NCBI GenBank assembly: GCA_946537975.1
Contig: CAMNGG010000226.1
Location: 1 to 48,912, forward strand
Length of the DNA: 48,912 nucleotides
Source of the DNA: an uncultured Treponema sp.
GTDB taxonomy: Bacteria > Spirochaetota > Spirochaetia > Treponematales > Treponemataceae
Direction of reading: 5' to 3'
The first letter of the stretch is position 1. The number at the start of each line of letters is the position of its first letter. The position numbers and the translations under genes are program-made. Shown piece after piece: positions 6,891 through 17,600 of this stretch. Below the pieces are notes generated by a model that worked only from the letters and a program-made list of their open reading frames with translations, was not told the origin of the DNA and made no database searches.

Positions 6891-8176
6891 TTGGTGATAA
6901 TCCGGTTGCGGCCTCCGGTCTTTGCCTCATACATGGCGTGATCAACGCGGTCAAAAATAATCTGAGCGGTATCTCCTTTCTTTACCTCGGTAAGACCAAT
7001 ACTGCAGGTTATCTTAATTTCTTTTTCAAACTCGGCAGCCTCTACGGCTTTTCGCAGACCATCCGCAATCGGCTTAAGCTGATCAAGAGGCATACCATAA
7101 CAGACAGCAACAAATTCCTCGCCTCCCCAGCGGCCAATCGCAAACTTATAAGGGGCAATAAAATCTTTTACAACCTTTACAAAAGCCTTAAGAACAAAAT
7201 CGCCGACAGAATGTCCAAACTTATCGTTCACTTTTTTGAAGAAGTCGATATCCAGCATCATAAAGGAAACCGCTTTTCCGTCGCTGTTATAGCCTTCAAT
7301 TGAATTGCTGATTTCAGTTTCGATGCGGCCATGGTTGAAAATATCTGTAAGCGGATCTTTCGAAGCCATTTCTTCATAACGCTTGAGGGTATCAAAAAGC
7401 TTCATGTGATTTTCGTGAATATTCTGAACCATGAATACAAAGCGGAAGTCGTCTTCGTTTGTTGTAGCGGCCCGGCTGAAAATCAGCTTAACCCAGATAA
7501 AAACGCCTTCAAGGTTTTTCATCTGGCAGTCAAAGGAAGTGGCACGACCCGGCTCAAGATTTTTCTTAAGCCAGTCCGGATCAGTACGTTCAAGGAAGAG
7601 CTTCTGATCATCCGGCCAGATCATATTTACAATCATCATTCGCCATTCTGTATATTTCACATCATAATTCTGCGGATTATCAGAAAGTTCTGTTACGTTG
7701 ATGCTGTATGAAATATCTTTTATCAAATCAACATACATAGAGAAGAGGAATGTGTTCTGCATTGTGTCGAGCTTTCTCGCCGTCTGGAAGTCACGCAGAT
7801 ACTCACTGCTATCAAGCTCATCAAGAATAAAAATATATTTTTTGCAGGATTCATCTATCGGATAAATTGAAATCTGAACCTGATGTATTTTTTCTTCAAT
7901 ACTGAGATTTATACGGTCAACATATTTACCCTTGAACTGCCCAATCATCGGAATAAAAACATGATAATCATCGGCAATCTTCTTTGGGTTATCATTGAGA
8001 TGGAACCAGAGCTTTTCGACAAGATCCTTATAGCTTCCATTATCCTTAAGAAATTTGTCAAAAATCCCCTGCTTTTTGATAACGTTATAACTATCCTGCT
8101 CCGCATCAACAATAATTATCGAGTCAATCTTATCGAACAACAAATCTGAAATGCTTTCTTTCGTATAAACACTCAT
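6887..8176 (-). CDS. Diguanylate cyclase with PAS-like sensor (GGDEF)
   Basis: A 429-residue soluble protein without signal peptide or membrane helices. The C-terminal GGDEF domain (about 270-429) has DPLTDIFNHGRIE, DIDFFKKVNDKFGHSVGD and the signature GGEEF at 351-355, so it should make cyclic-di-GMP from two GTP. The inhibitory RxxD site five residues before the signature reads PYKF, so product inhibition is probably absent. The N-terminal 260 residues look like two PAS-like modules; the second has an EWRMMIVNMIWPDD to FVFMVQNIHE stretch typical of PAS/PAC. The ligand is unknown. The start ATG at 8176 has GAAGGAA upstream. Its stop lies inside the purF -35 element. The gene has its own promoter and is otherwise alone. 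Confidence 0.92.
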   Translation of the reverse strand: MSVYTKESISDLLFDKIDSIIIVDAEQDSYNVIKKQGIFDKFLKDNGSYKDLVEKLWFHLNDNPKKIADDYHVFIPMIGQFKGKYVDRINLSIEEKIHQVQISIYPIDESCKKYIFILDELDSSEYLRDFQTARKLDTMQNTFLFSMYVDLIKDISYSINVTELSDNPQNYDVKYTEWRMMIVNMIWPDDQKLFLERTDPDWLKKNLEPGRATSFDCQMKNLEGVFIWVKLIFSRAATTNEDDFRFVFMVQNIHENHMKLFDTLKRYEEMASKDPLTDIFNHGRIETEISNSIEGYNSDGKAVSFMMLDIDFFKKVNDKFGHSVGDFVLKAFVKVVKDFIAPYKFAIGRWGGEEFVAVCYGMPLDQLKPIADGLRKAVEAAEFEKEIKITCSIGLTEVKKGDTAQIIFDRVDHAMYEAKTGGRNRIITN

Positions 8177-8207
8177 TCAAGATTCCTTCTTTTCCCGTAT
8201 CTATCTA

Positions 8208-8235
8208 TTATTACACTAGGTGAATAAGAATGCAA
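8208..8235 (-). promoter_or_regulatory. Sigma-70-like promoter for the diguanylate cyclase
   Basis: On the minus strand there is TTGCAT at 8235-8230, a 16-base spacer and TAATAA at 8213-8208 with a TG just upstream of the -10 region. It lies about 30 bases before the ATG at 8176. Confidence 0.5.
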
Positions 8236-8244
8236 TGTTTTTTT

Positions 8245-8282
8245 TAAAACAAAAAACCCATTTTGCAATTGCAAAATGGGTT
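8245..8282 (-). terminator. Intrinsic terminator after the tRNA
   Basis: A perfect 28-bp palindrome at 8255-8282 with arms AACCCATTTTGCAA, followed on the minus strand by a T-rich run. It begins directly after the 3' end of the tRNA and separates it from the diguanylate cyclase promoter. Confidence 0.8.
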
Positions 8283-8283
8283 A

Positions 8284-8356
8284 TGGGCCATCTTAGACTT
8301 GAACTAAGGACCAAAGGATTATGAGTCCTCTGCTCTAACCACTGAGCTAATGGCCC
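8284..8356 (-). tRNA. tRNA with CAT anticodon, probably tRNA-Ile2 (lysidine type)
   Basis: A 73-nt cloverleaf. The acceptor stem is GGGCCAT/ATGGCCC, the D stem GCTC/GAGC, the anticodon loop CTCATAA (anticodon CAT), the T stem CTTAG/CTAAG with loop TTCAAGT, and the discriminator A. CCA is not encoded. CAT could mean elongator Met or Ile2. The C4-G69 and C5-G68 pairs and the TTAGCTCAGTGGTTAGAGCAG segment resemble E. coli ileX and differ from E. coli elongator Met (U4-A69, A5-U68), so the Ile2 reading is favoured. The gene lies 44 bases downstream of glmS. Confidence 0.9.
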
Positions 8357-8400
8357 GAAATGTTTTTATAATTTATCAGAAAATCACAAAAAACACAATA

Positions 8401-10314
8401 CTATTCAACGGTAACCGATTTGGCGAGATTTCTTGGTTTATCAGGGTCGAAGCCGCGTTGAACGGCGCAGTAGTAGGCAAAAAGCTGGGCTGGAATTACG
8501 GTCAAAAGAGAGGCCAATGTGTCTGAGCACTCTGGAATCTTGAAGACCTCGTCGGTTTTGCCTTCAAAGGCCTTTTCATCCTGGGTAATGACAAGCACAG
8601 TTGCGCCGCGGCTCTTTACTTCTACCATGTTTGAACCGATTTTGTCGTACAAATCAGGCTGGCTGGCAATTGCCACAACCAGAGTCTGAGGGTCAATCAG
8701 GGCGATTGGACCATGCTTAAGCTCACCGGCCGCAAAAGCTTCAGAATGCATGTACGAAACTTCCTTGAGCTTCAGAGCACTTTCAAGCGAGGTAGCCGAA
8801 TCAAACTGACGACCAATATAGAAAATTTTATCCTTATTAAACTGGCGGGCAGCAAACTTCTGAATAACTTCTTTTCCATCGAGAATCTGCTGAATCTTTG
8901 CAGGAATACCTTCAAGCTCAGTCAAAAGCTTTGTAGCCTCAGCATCACTCAAAGTACCGCGCAGCTTACCAGCCTTAATGGCAAGCAGGTAAAGACACAA
9001 AAGCTGGGTTGTATAAGCCTTAGTAGAAGCAACCGCAATTTCAGGACCCGCAAGAGTGTAAATAACATCATCTGCCTCGCGACTCACAGTAGAACCAACA
9101 CAGTTTGTAATAGCAACAACCTTGAGCCCCTGCTCCTTAGCAAGACGCAGCGCACTCAGAGTATCGGCAGTTTCACCAGACTGAGAAATAACCATGAAGA
9201 TATCACTCTTATCAAGAATCGGATTTCGGTAGCGGAACTCAGAGGCAACATCAACATCAACCTTCATACGGGCAATTTTTTCGAAAGCATACTTTGCAAC
9301 CACACCCGCATGATAAGCAGTACCGCAGGCAGTAATTACAAGACGACTGGCCGTCTTCCAGGCCTCGTCCATCGCATTTTCTTCAAAATAAACATCAGTA
9401 GGCTTACCAGTGCCGTCCTTCACAATACGAGGACGCATAGTATCAGTAAGGCCCTTAGGCTGCTCATGAATCTCCTTAATCATAAAGTGCTCATAGCCGC
9501 CCTTAGTTGCCGCATCCATATCCCATTCAACATGACTAGGCTCTTTGATGATTTTTTCACCCTCAAAGTTGAAGAGGTCCACATGGTCGTTATACAAAAC
9601 CGCAAGCTCGCGTTCACCAAGATAGTAAACATCGCGGGTGTGCTCAAGAATAGCAGGAACATCAGAAGCAATAAAGTTCTCGCCCTGGCCAAGACCAACA
9701 ATAAGAGGACTCTCCTTGCGGGCCGCAATAATTCGGTCCGGATAATTTTTACAGATTACGCCGAGAGCATAAGAGCCTTCAAGCACATGCAGAGTTTCAA
9801 TAACAGCCTTAAAGATGTCACCTGTTGCCTTGTACTTCTGGTCCAGCAGATGAACAACAACTTCAGTATCAGTTTGAGATTTAAATACAACACCCTGAGC
9901 CTGCAGCTTAGCCTTAAGCTCAGCATAATTTTCGATAATACCGTTATGAACGATAGAAATTGTGCCGTCCATATTTGTGTGCGGATGGCTGTTAGTGTCG
10001 CTTGGCTCACCGTGAGTAGCCCAGCGTGTATGACCGATTCCAAGATTTCCTTTGATAAAATTGTCAGTCTTCAAAGCCAGCTGATTTTCAAAGTCGGAAT
10101 ACTCCTTTCCCTTGAGCCCTTCCGGAATCACTTCGCCGGTAATACGCTCAGAAAGATTTTTCAGCATACCCTTTACTTTCTGAACAACAATCTCGTCTCC
10201 AGTATAAACCGCGATACCTGCCGAATCATAACCGCGATATTCAAGTTTCTTCAACGCCCGAATCAAAACCGACGTAGCATTTTTATTTCCAACGTAGCCC
10301 ACAATGCCACACAT
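8401..10314 (-). CDS. glmS: Glutamine-fructose-6-phosphate aminotransferase (isomerizing)
   Basis: A 637-residue protein that makes glucosamine-6-phosphate from fructose-6-phosphate and glutamine, the entry step to peptidoglycan and other amino sugars. The start at 10314 gives MCGIVGYVG with the catalytic Cys2 and has AGGAGA 5-6 bases upstream. An upstream in-frame start adding 23 residues is excluded because the Cys must be N-terminal. The N-terminal glutaminase has GIGHTRWATHGEPS. Two SIS isomerase domains follow (SQSGETADTLSALRLA; LKLKEVSYMHSEAFAAGELKHGP), and the protein ends with the conserved LAKSVTVE. No glmS ribozyme-like leader was recognised. Unlike carB and purF, it carries no obvious repeat insert. 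Confidence 0.97.
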   Translation of the reverse strand: MCGIVGYVGNKNATSVLIRALKKLEYRGYDSAGIAVYTGDEIVVQKVKGMLKNLSERITGEVIPEGLKGKEYSDFENQLALKTDNFIKGNLGIGHTRWATHGEPSDTNSHPHTNMDGTISIVHNGIIENYAELKAKLQAQGVVFKSQTDTEVVVHLLDQKYKATGDIFKAVIETLHVLEGSYALGVICKNYPDRIIAARKESPLIVGLGQGENFIASDVPAILEHTRDVYYLGERELAVLYNDHVDLFNFEGEKIIKEPSHVEWDMDAATKGGYEHFMIKEIHEQPKGLTDTMRPRIVKDGTGKPTDVYFEENAMDEAWKTASRLVITACGTAYHAGVVAKYAFEKIARMKVDVDVASEFRYRNPILDKSDIFMVISQSGETADTLSALRLAKEQGLKVVAITNCVGSTVSREADDVIYTLAGPEIAVASTKAYTTQLLCLYLLAIKAGKLRGTLSDAEATKLLTELEGIPAKIQQILDGKEVIQKFAARQFNKDKIFYIGRQFDSATSLESALKLKEVSYMHSEAFAAGELKHGPIALIDPQTLVVAIASQPDLYDKIGSNMVEVKSRGATVLVITQDEKAFEGKTDEVFKIPECSDTLASLLTVIPAQLFAYYCAVQRGFDPDKPRNLAKSVTVE

Positions 10315-10354
10315 AGAAGTCTCCTGTATTTTTCCTGTATATTTTAATTGATAT

Positions 10355-10383
10355 ATTTTACAAGAAAACCGGGCTTTCCGCAA
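10355..10383 (-). promoter_or_regulatory. Sigma-70 promoter for glmS
   Basis: On the minus strand there is TTGCGG at 10383-10378, exactly 17 bases, then TAAAAT at 10360-10355. The expected start is near 10348, giving a leader of about 35 bases. Confidence 0.65.
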
Positions 10384-10423
10384 TTACCAGTAAGAATTGA
10401 CGGGCGAGCGGGGAGATTGGGGA

Positions 10424-10480
10424 AGTTATGATGAGTTATGACAAAATTTGCAAGTTATGATGAGATATGATTAGTTATGA
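10424..10480. repeat. Five iteron-like AGTTATGA repeats
   Basis: AGTTATGA occurs at 10424-10431, 10434-10441, 10453-10460 and 10473-10480, with a one-mismatch copy AGATATGA at 10463-10470. Starts are spaced 10, 19, 10 and 10 bases apart, about one or two helical turns, so all copies face the same side of the DNA. They lie in the divergent region between glmS and the two-gene cassette, 75 bases upstream of the first cassette ATG. This could be an operator array or the remains of a tandem repeat. Confidence 0.7.
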
Positions 10481-10554
10481 TTACTTGTAAAGACATATGG
10501 ATGATGAATAGACTATAAATTATTTAACATATATAATTATTTCTGAGGTAATTA

Positions 10555-10923
10555 ATGATAAAACTTGAATCTGACAAATGGATTGAAGGTTACGCTTTCT
10601 CTGTTCATACTTTATATAGTATTTATGTAGGTGAAAATGAATATGGTCATCCTACTTATGACACAAAGCGTACTCAAATGGGAGAATTAGTTTATCAATT
10701 AAAATATAAACAAAACATTTCAATATTACCTCAAATTCTCGATTTATTAAAAGCTGATTCGTCTTTTGTCAGTTTTATAAAAAAAGACTTTGTTATCTTA
10801 GTACCAGCAACAAGAAAAGACAGACAATTCCAACCTGTCGAAATTGTAGCAGATTTGTTACATGAAAATGGCTTTAATAATGTATATGCTTTTGCATTAA
10901 CCCGAACGAAAAATAACGACTGA
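10555..10923 (+). CDS. ComF-like phosphoribosyltransferase, N-terminal half only
   Basis: A 122-residue protein that starts at an ATG with GAGGT upstream. The segment MGELVYQLKYK followed by a VPATRKDRQFQPVEIVADLL stretch resembles the first half of ComF-type phosphoribosyltransferases (GEL-x-LKY and VPVP-x4-FQPV patterns). The protein ends at LTRTKNND, before the place where the PRPP-binding loop (DD-x3-TGAT) should occur, so phosphoribosyl transfer by this polypeptide alone is unlikely. Its stop overlaps the next ATG by one base (TGATG), arguing for translational coupling and against random decay. Both cassette genes look AT-richer than their neighbours, which hints at transfer. Family membership is by pattern reading only. 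Confidence 0.6.
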   Translation: MIKLESDKWIEGYAFSVHTLYSIYVGENEYGHPTYDTKRTQMGELVYQLKYKQNISILPQILDLLKADSSFVSFIKKDFVILVPATRKDRQFQPVEIVADLLHENGFNNVYAFALTRTKNND

Positions 10924-11387
10924 TGAAAGTATTTATATCTGGCTCAATCAGCATAAAAAAACTTCCTCAAATTGCGAAAGAAAAACTTGATAAAATAATC
11001 TCCCAGGGACTTACTGTCATAATTGGTGATGCAAATGGGGTTGATTCAATAGTTCAAAGTTATCTTGCAACACAAAAATATAGCAATGTAATCATTTATC
11101 ACATAGGAACTTGTATACGTAATAATATTGGAAACTGGCCAACACTTTCTGTTCCTTCCCAAAACCTTACAGGAAGAGCCATGTTCACATTAAAAGATAA
11201 AAAAATGGCTTTGGATTCTGACTTCGGTATGATGATTTGGGACGGCAAAAGCAAAGGCACGAAAGCAAATATCCAGGAAATGACAAAGCTAGGCAAACAT
11301 TTTTATGTTATCCAAAATGAGAGCATTTTCACAGATAAAGCGTTTATACCAGAAACAATCGAACAGCCTGAATTATTTCTGGTATGA
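10923..11387 (+). CDS. SLOG-fold (DprA/YspA-like) nucleotide-binding protein
   Basis: A 154-residue protein. MKVFISGSIS at the N-terminus, GDANGVDSIVQSYL at about residues 37-50 and WDGKSKGTKANI at about 100-112 match the Rossmann-like SLOG pattern (GxxxGxD, then a G-x-GT motif). SLOG proteins bind nucleotides or nucleotide-derived ligands. They include DprA and LOG, as well as sensors in predicted anti-phage systems. The gene overlaps the upstream phosphoribosyltransferase-like gene by one base, so the two probably work together. A joint role in nucleotide sensing or defence is a possibility only; no effector domain is visible in either product. It is followed by about 220 bases without a gene that contain an inverted repeat. 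Confidence 0.65.
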   Translation: MKVFISGSISIKKLPQIAKEKLDKIISQGLTVIIGDANGVDSIVQSYLATQKYSNVIIYHIGTCIRNNIGNWPTLSVPSQNLTGRAMFTLKDKKMALDSDFGMMIWDGKSKGTKANIQEMTKLGKHFYVIQNESIFTDKAFIPETIEQPELFLV

Positions 11388-11435
11388 AAAAAAAATTACT
11401 AAAATCTACAAAATCTCATCTATATTGAGACACTT

Positions 11436-11519
11436 TATTAAGTTTTAGCAGATTATAATACTTTTCTATGCTATAACTTGCTAAAACTTAATCATTTTCA
11501 CCTATTTTAGCAGATTATA
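11436..11519. repeat. 14-bp inverted repeat with a third half-site
   Basis: ATTAAGTTTTAGCA (11436-11449) and TGCTAAAACTTAAT (11479-11492) are perfect inverted copies 29 bases apart. Inner TTATA/TATAA arms extend the stem around a 14-base loop. A direct copy of TTTTAGCAGATTATA (11442-11456) recurs at 11505-11519. It lies just downstream of the SLOG gene. The lack of GC and of a T-run argues against a terminator. It could be a recombination or protein-binding site. Confidence 0.65.
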
Positions 11520-11580
11520 GTGGGATGTAGTTCAAAACGTAGTTACATTCGAGAATTTTCTGTAACTTGCAATAATGGAA

Positions 11581-11605
11581 AATTCCCCGGCTTGACCGGG
11601 GAATT
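11581..11605 (-). terminator. Terminator hairpin after giant lipoprotein gene A
   Basis: The 10-bp stem AATTCCCCGG/CCGGGGAATT with loop CTTGA starts 3 bases after the stop codon. The T-run is short. The arms resemble a CCGGGTCAAGCCCGG-type dispersed repeat, so a repeat may have been adopted as the terminator. Confidence 0.6.
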
Positions 11606-11607
11606 GT

Positions 11608-14600
11608 TTACTGCTTCTGGGCGGTTTCCATGTAGCCTTCGGCACTTGTCGGGCGGATTTCGTAGGCAACAACAGGATAAGCAGTTCCGTTACCGTAAGT
11701 TGTTCCGTTAGCACTTGTTGTACCGCTTCCTTCATGTGAAGTGTCTGCTGTATGAACAGAGTTCTTTATTACTCCGGCGGAGTCCTTCCATACTGCCACG
11801 TTTACACGATCCTTTGGAGCATTACTTGGAGTTGGAACATTTGATACTTCCCAATAACCGGTAAAGCAGTCGCCATCTTCTTTTGCAGTACCCTTTGCAA
11901 GACTTGTAAGTGCCGCACCTTCTTCTGTAAGGTAAGCCATCTTAGGTCCGAAGCTTCCATAGTAGCTGATATATGGAATTGCCTTTGCATTGTTTCCAGT
12001 GCCATTCATAGCTACATCAATAGTGAGGTTTGTACCTACAATACCGTTTGAATCTACAACACAAGACATAGTGTCTTCTGAATATGGGTGATCTCCATCA
12101 ATAACATAACTGCCAAGTTTAGCATAACGGATATCACCGGCATCTTTGTCGTAAGCAGCAATATGAATTGAATTATCCCCTGCAACCTTTATCTGACAGT
12201 ACTGTCCGGCACCTGTGAAGATTTGTTCAGGACCATACCAGTTGTCTTTAGTTTTTGCAGAACCTTCAAAATCAGCTCCGAGGGTAGACAAATCTTTCTT
12301 ATTATAGGTATACATAAGATTTCCATCTTCTTCGTCATACCAGACCATTACAACAACATCATATTTAGTATTATCTGCATTTGTACCACCGTCTGGAATT
12401 ACGTCTATTGCAACATAAGAACCAGGGTTACCAAGTGCAGTTGTTGTTGTAGGAGATCCTTTGCCTTGAGCATCATAGGTATAGGCTGCTGATTCGGCGA
12501 TAATTGCAAACTGATAAACATTATATTTATCCATTTTTACTGTTTCGCCATGAAGATTTACTTTTTCTCCGTTATCTCCCAAATTCTTAGAGCCATAAGC
12601 ATCACTTATATAACCAATTCCATTCCAACCACGCTTATCATTATAAGATTTTGGCTGGCTTGCCCATCTGAAACGGATTTCCTGATTCATATGGTCGTAA
12701 TAAGCTAAGTATACTTTTGCATTTGCTCCACTTCCACTGACAGCAAGACTAGGACTCAAAACACGGCTCTTGTCTATGTAGTTTCCTTCTGCATCAGTTT
12801 GGTTATTTGCTCCAGCAGGTGATTTATCAGCCTTTGTTCCAATCTGACCAATCTGTTCAAAACGCTGATGTCTATCTCCTGATTTATTTCTATCATTACC
12901 AGTACCACTCTGTCCCCATAAACTGGTCATAAAGGCAAATTTTGCTACAGAAGAGGCTCCATTTATATCTCCGCCTAATGCTGTTCCAAAAGTATTACCT
13001 TCACTATCATAAGTAAAGCCTGTTGCGCTTAAATTATCAAAATCACCAAGCCATTCCTGATAAGAATTATCTTTTTTAGCCATACTGAATACACGAGGTC
13101 CACTCTGATAAGCAAAACCAATAAGGTCACTAGATGGGTTTATCTTCATAATAGGATCAGAAATTACACCTGGCTTAGAAGGCTTTGCAGCTCTGCTGTC
13201 AAAGTACCAGATATCAAGATAAGTATCATCTGTTAGACCATAGTTGCTTGTTTCATTAGGCATGCGGTTATAGAAGTTACTGAATGTTTCATAAGTATCT
13301 TCCTTACCATAATCATCGCGTTCCGGAATATCTGCGGCCGCAACACCGTAACTGCCCTGTGCATCGTTATCATTCTTGTTGTTTAAGCTTTCAATGTTAC
13401 CGACCTTTACATAAACGGCGCTGCTTGTAAAGTCAGTAAGGGCATCTGCCGCTGTTGCATAAACGAAAATCGAAGTATCATTCTTTCCGTCGCCGTCTAT
13501 ATCCTTAGTCTTTGTTGTACCGAGTACAGCAGTGTGAGAAGTTAAAGCGTTGCCCGCTGCATCTACAGGACTGTCATAAAGTGTAGCACCAGCAAGATTA
13601 AAGCCATATACACCAATGCGTTCAGTTCTTGCTACAGGATAATGACCGAGCGCAGTTCTATCATATTCAGAGGTATCTTCTTTCTTACTCTTCTTTGAAA
13701 GTGCTGTCTTAAAGCCACGGATATATGGAACCACGTCTACTGAATACTTACAGGTATGAGCAGCCTGTCCATTATCACCACCAGTCTGGGCTACAGTACC
13801 GGTAACTCCGTTATTTGCGAAAGCGTTATTATTTACATATACAGCAGCTCCGTTGCCATTTAAGGATGGTTTACCATAATCCAGAGCTCCTACAGTTATA
13901 ACAAGGCCAGCCTGTACTGCAATGCCAGCCTCTTCTGTGTCGAGAGTCCAGGTCCAGTGAACTACATGACCATATTCCTGACTTGCATAAGGAACCTTCT
14001 GGTCTGCGGTCTTGCCGCTTGGAAGGGCTGTAATATAACCGGCAGCAAGTAATTCTCCATAAGTTGCCTGAGTAATTTTTGTACTCCAGCCACTACCAGT
14101 TGTTTCTTCAGGCCAGCTTCCATTATATTCGGCAATGACCTGATTCAGTAATACTGAGCCCTCACTATTTGTGAGCTTAACAGAAAGATTCTTAAGTAAT
14201 GAATTATCCTGTGCTATACCTTCCAGTTTGATTGCACCAGAAATTTTTGGATTCAAGCCGTAAATACCTGTACCGCCGGCAGTAAAGCTTGAAGGTAAAT
14301 CCTTACTAAGCTCTATGTGTCCTTTTTCTCTGCTGTTTTCTGCAAGAGAGTTATTTTCTGCATCCTTCCAGTAGAAAGGAATAATCTTATTCAAAGCAGG
14401 AGCAGTATCATTAAGCTCTACATCCATAATTACATTCATTACAGCCTTCTGGTTTTCACCAGGAGTTGAGTCGTGAATTGTAAAGGCAAACTTCTGATTT
14501 GCTCCATCTGTTATATTGTTATCATCATCATCCTTAGCAAGCAGCTGTTTCAGAGGAAGCTTGATTTCTCCATTTAAAACAGTTTCAGTTTCTGCAGTTC

Positions 14601-17600
14601 CTGTTCCAATAGAACCTGGGGTTGTATATGAATAATATGGGTCATTCCAGCCGTCATTCGTTGTCTTTCGTTTTGCAACTGAATAGGTATAAGTCAAAGC
14701 CCCGTTACCACCTACAATTTCCGGCTTAATAACAAGAGTACGTCTAATCTTAATTGCACTTACTGGAGAGGCTGCGGTTGAAGTCTTTGGAATTGTTACA
14801 TCAATTGCCTTCTTTGCTCCGTCCATACCATCTTCGTAGCAATTTGAATAAAGGTCGTTATTATAGAACTCATCTTCATCCACTTTTCCGTTACCATCTT
14901 CGTCTATACCAATCGTTGCGCCGGCAATACGAGGAGCATTATTCTGTACCATTGCGGCAACATCCAGAGCCGCTCTGTTACCTGCTTTATCGAAGGCAAT
15001 GTAATGCAGGGTAACTGAACCATCGCTGATATTTCTTGAGTTGATTGTCGCATCCCAGTTGTATTTTGTACCAACCTTTGTCAAATGCTCAGGCATAAGG
15101 TCGCCGTCATCATAAATACCTGTAGGGTAGCCATAACCATAATCTGTAGTCAGTGTATTATATTCACCTGGAATATTTTCCGGGTTAGTATTATCAATTA
15201 CATTTGCAATTGCAAACAAAGCACTGGAAGTTTCGCCAGGTGCGCCAGAGAGTGTTACACTTGTACCTTCAATGCTTTCTATTCTGTAAATAACACCATT
15301 TACTTTTGCAAGGCCATACTTATGAGCACAAGAAGGAAGTGATGAAACTGTAATAGAAGTCTGATTTACTTCTGTAACCTCTGCACTCTGCCAGTACAAG
15401 TCATCTTCATATGGAAGACCAGAATAATCCATAATGTTGCCGCTTGTGTTTACCTTAAGCATAGGGTCAAAAATCTTTGTAGCCTGACTGGTAACATTTC
15501 TTGTAAAGTAGAATACTATGCGTTCAATTCCACTCTGGTTTTTATTATTTACAGTATTTTCATAAGCTTCAGATTCAATTGTATAAAGTCCGTTTGTATT
15601 AAAAATCTTTTTATTTGCGGCAATTGGAGTTACATCCGGAGCCTTATTATCATAATTTACAATAAACTGCTTTGTCTGAGTCTTAGCATTTGAACCAGAA
15701 CCATTATCTGTTGCTCTTAAAGTAACTTCAGATACATCAACTGCATTAGTTGTGTCAGAACCTACAGGGAAGCAGAATACATAATTTGTTTTGCCTCCTG
15801 TTACAAAGGCTTTTTTGATTGAGCCGTCTGAACCAAGACTATTGCCTATAGCAGTTGCGGTATCTTCTGTTTCACCTAAGGCAACCTGGCTGATACCACT
15901 ATCATCTGTAACCTTTCCGATTACATACCATTTGCCAGAAACATACATTCTGTCTGTGTAAGAGCGCTGAGCCTTTACTGAACCTTCTGCAAAGGAAATT
16001 GAACCAGCATTATCTCCAGAAGCTTCAACAACAAGACCGGTAGATGCATCAAAGCCAGTATTCCACTGAACAAGCTTTATATCCTGATCAATCTGAGGAA
16101 GGTCATTATCTACTCTGAAAGACTTTATTTTTGCACTACTGAGTAATGGAGGTACTGCAGAGGTATCTCTTGCATAAACACGAACCTTTATCTGGCGAGG
16201 AGTTCCTGTTTCAGCAGGATTAAACTCTCTGTTTTCATTAATCTTCTGGCTCCATACACTACCGTTTACATTTATTTTAATACCCTTCTGGAGTGTTGTT
16301 GTTCCCGGATAATAAAGGCCTGGAATATTTTCCAGTGTATAACCATAGTCGTCACTTGCCAGAATTGTCTCATCTGCTGTAGTCCAGCTTCCGTCATTAT
16401 TGCAGTCTATCTGCATGTAAACTTCTGTAATAGTATGTTTACCTTTTGCAGAACCCATAAGGTTGATCTTACCACCGAGAATAGGATTTTCTTCGTCAGC
16501 AGCAGGATAGCTGAATTCTACAGTAGGGCGGCTTCCCTGAGGGTTTACAAGAATTGGCCAGGCAACTTCTTTCTTATTGCCGGCAGAATCTACTGCCTTA
16601 AGATGCAGATAAAGAGTAATCAAATCTTCAAAAGGATTTGTTGTAGAAACTAAATCCTCCTGAATAGTAATACCCATAGCCTTAAGCCAGCCGTTCAAAT
16701 CGTAAGTATGATCTGGGGTTGAGTTTGTCGCTCCGTCAAACTGAATATTAAAGGTAGAAACTGCAGAATTGCTGTATTCCCTGTAAGCGCAGACTGTAGC
16801 CAGTGATGCAAGAGGAATTGTTTCTCCTGCTTTATTTGTAACAGGGAAAGTATTTCCTGAAGTCACTTCACCTGATTCCGGATTCTTTTTAATATAAGTC
16901 CAGCTTGTAGTTGCGTCTGGAGAAGTTTCAACAGGAGAAACCGCATACCAGAAGTTTACACTTTCTGTGAAGGTTCCTACAGCAAAAATCTGATCACTCT
17001 GTTCAGAACCACTTGCCGGTGTTGAAACAGTAATTTCAGGATCTGTATTATCTATCCTGAACTGCTTTGTTGCAGTGCCTGTACGAGAAGCATTATCCTG
17101 TGCTGTAACAGTGATATTCATTAATCCGTCGCCGATTGTACAGTCAATAGTTGCATAATAGATACCTGCTTCACCGGCAACTGTACTTGGAGTAACTGTA
17201 ACAGGCTGTCCTGCTCCGCTGCCAATTTTCTTAGTAAGTGTCACTGCATCGGCACTTGGGGAGCCATCTGCATTTGTTTTTATTCCACTTCCATTATCTG
17301 TAGCGTGTATCTTAAGCTTTATTTCTTCTGTATCTCCACCAAGAACTGTAGTAAAGGAATCTGGCGCTGTCCAGGTAGCTCCGTCATCTGTACTTACGCC
17401 CTCTATAGCAACAACAGGCAATTCTGTATCGAGAATTGTATAGATTACAGGGGCGGCGTATGATGAACCTTCTGTTTCGAGTCCATATTTATTTCCCTTG
17501 AGGTCTTCTACATAAACCTTTTTCCAGTCACCTGCGGTTGAGGTAAACTCTGTACCATTTGCATCTATAATCTTGAATTCAATTATCTGCTTTCCATCGC

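Noticed and set aside
8284-8356. Elongator tRNA-Met for the CAT tRNA
   Set aside because: It cannot be excluded, but C4-G69 and C5-G68 and the overall sequence fit lysidine-type tRNA-Ile2 better than tRNA-Met.
8713-10347. 544-codon ORF on the plus strand opposite glmS
   Set aside because: It is a shadow of the glmS frame. It has no recognisable domain or ribosome-binding site, and glmS is certain.
10424-10480. CRISPR-like array
   Set aside because: Repeats are only 8 bases with 2-11 base gaps, and there is no cas gene nearby.
11436-11519. Integron attC site downstream of the SLOG gene
   Set aside because: The arms lack the GTTRRRY and RYYYAAC core sites and the typical imperfect inner boxes, although chromosomal integrons are known in Treponema denticola.
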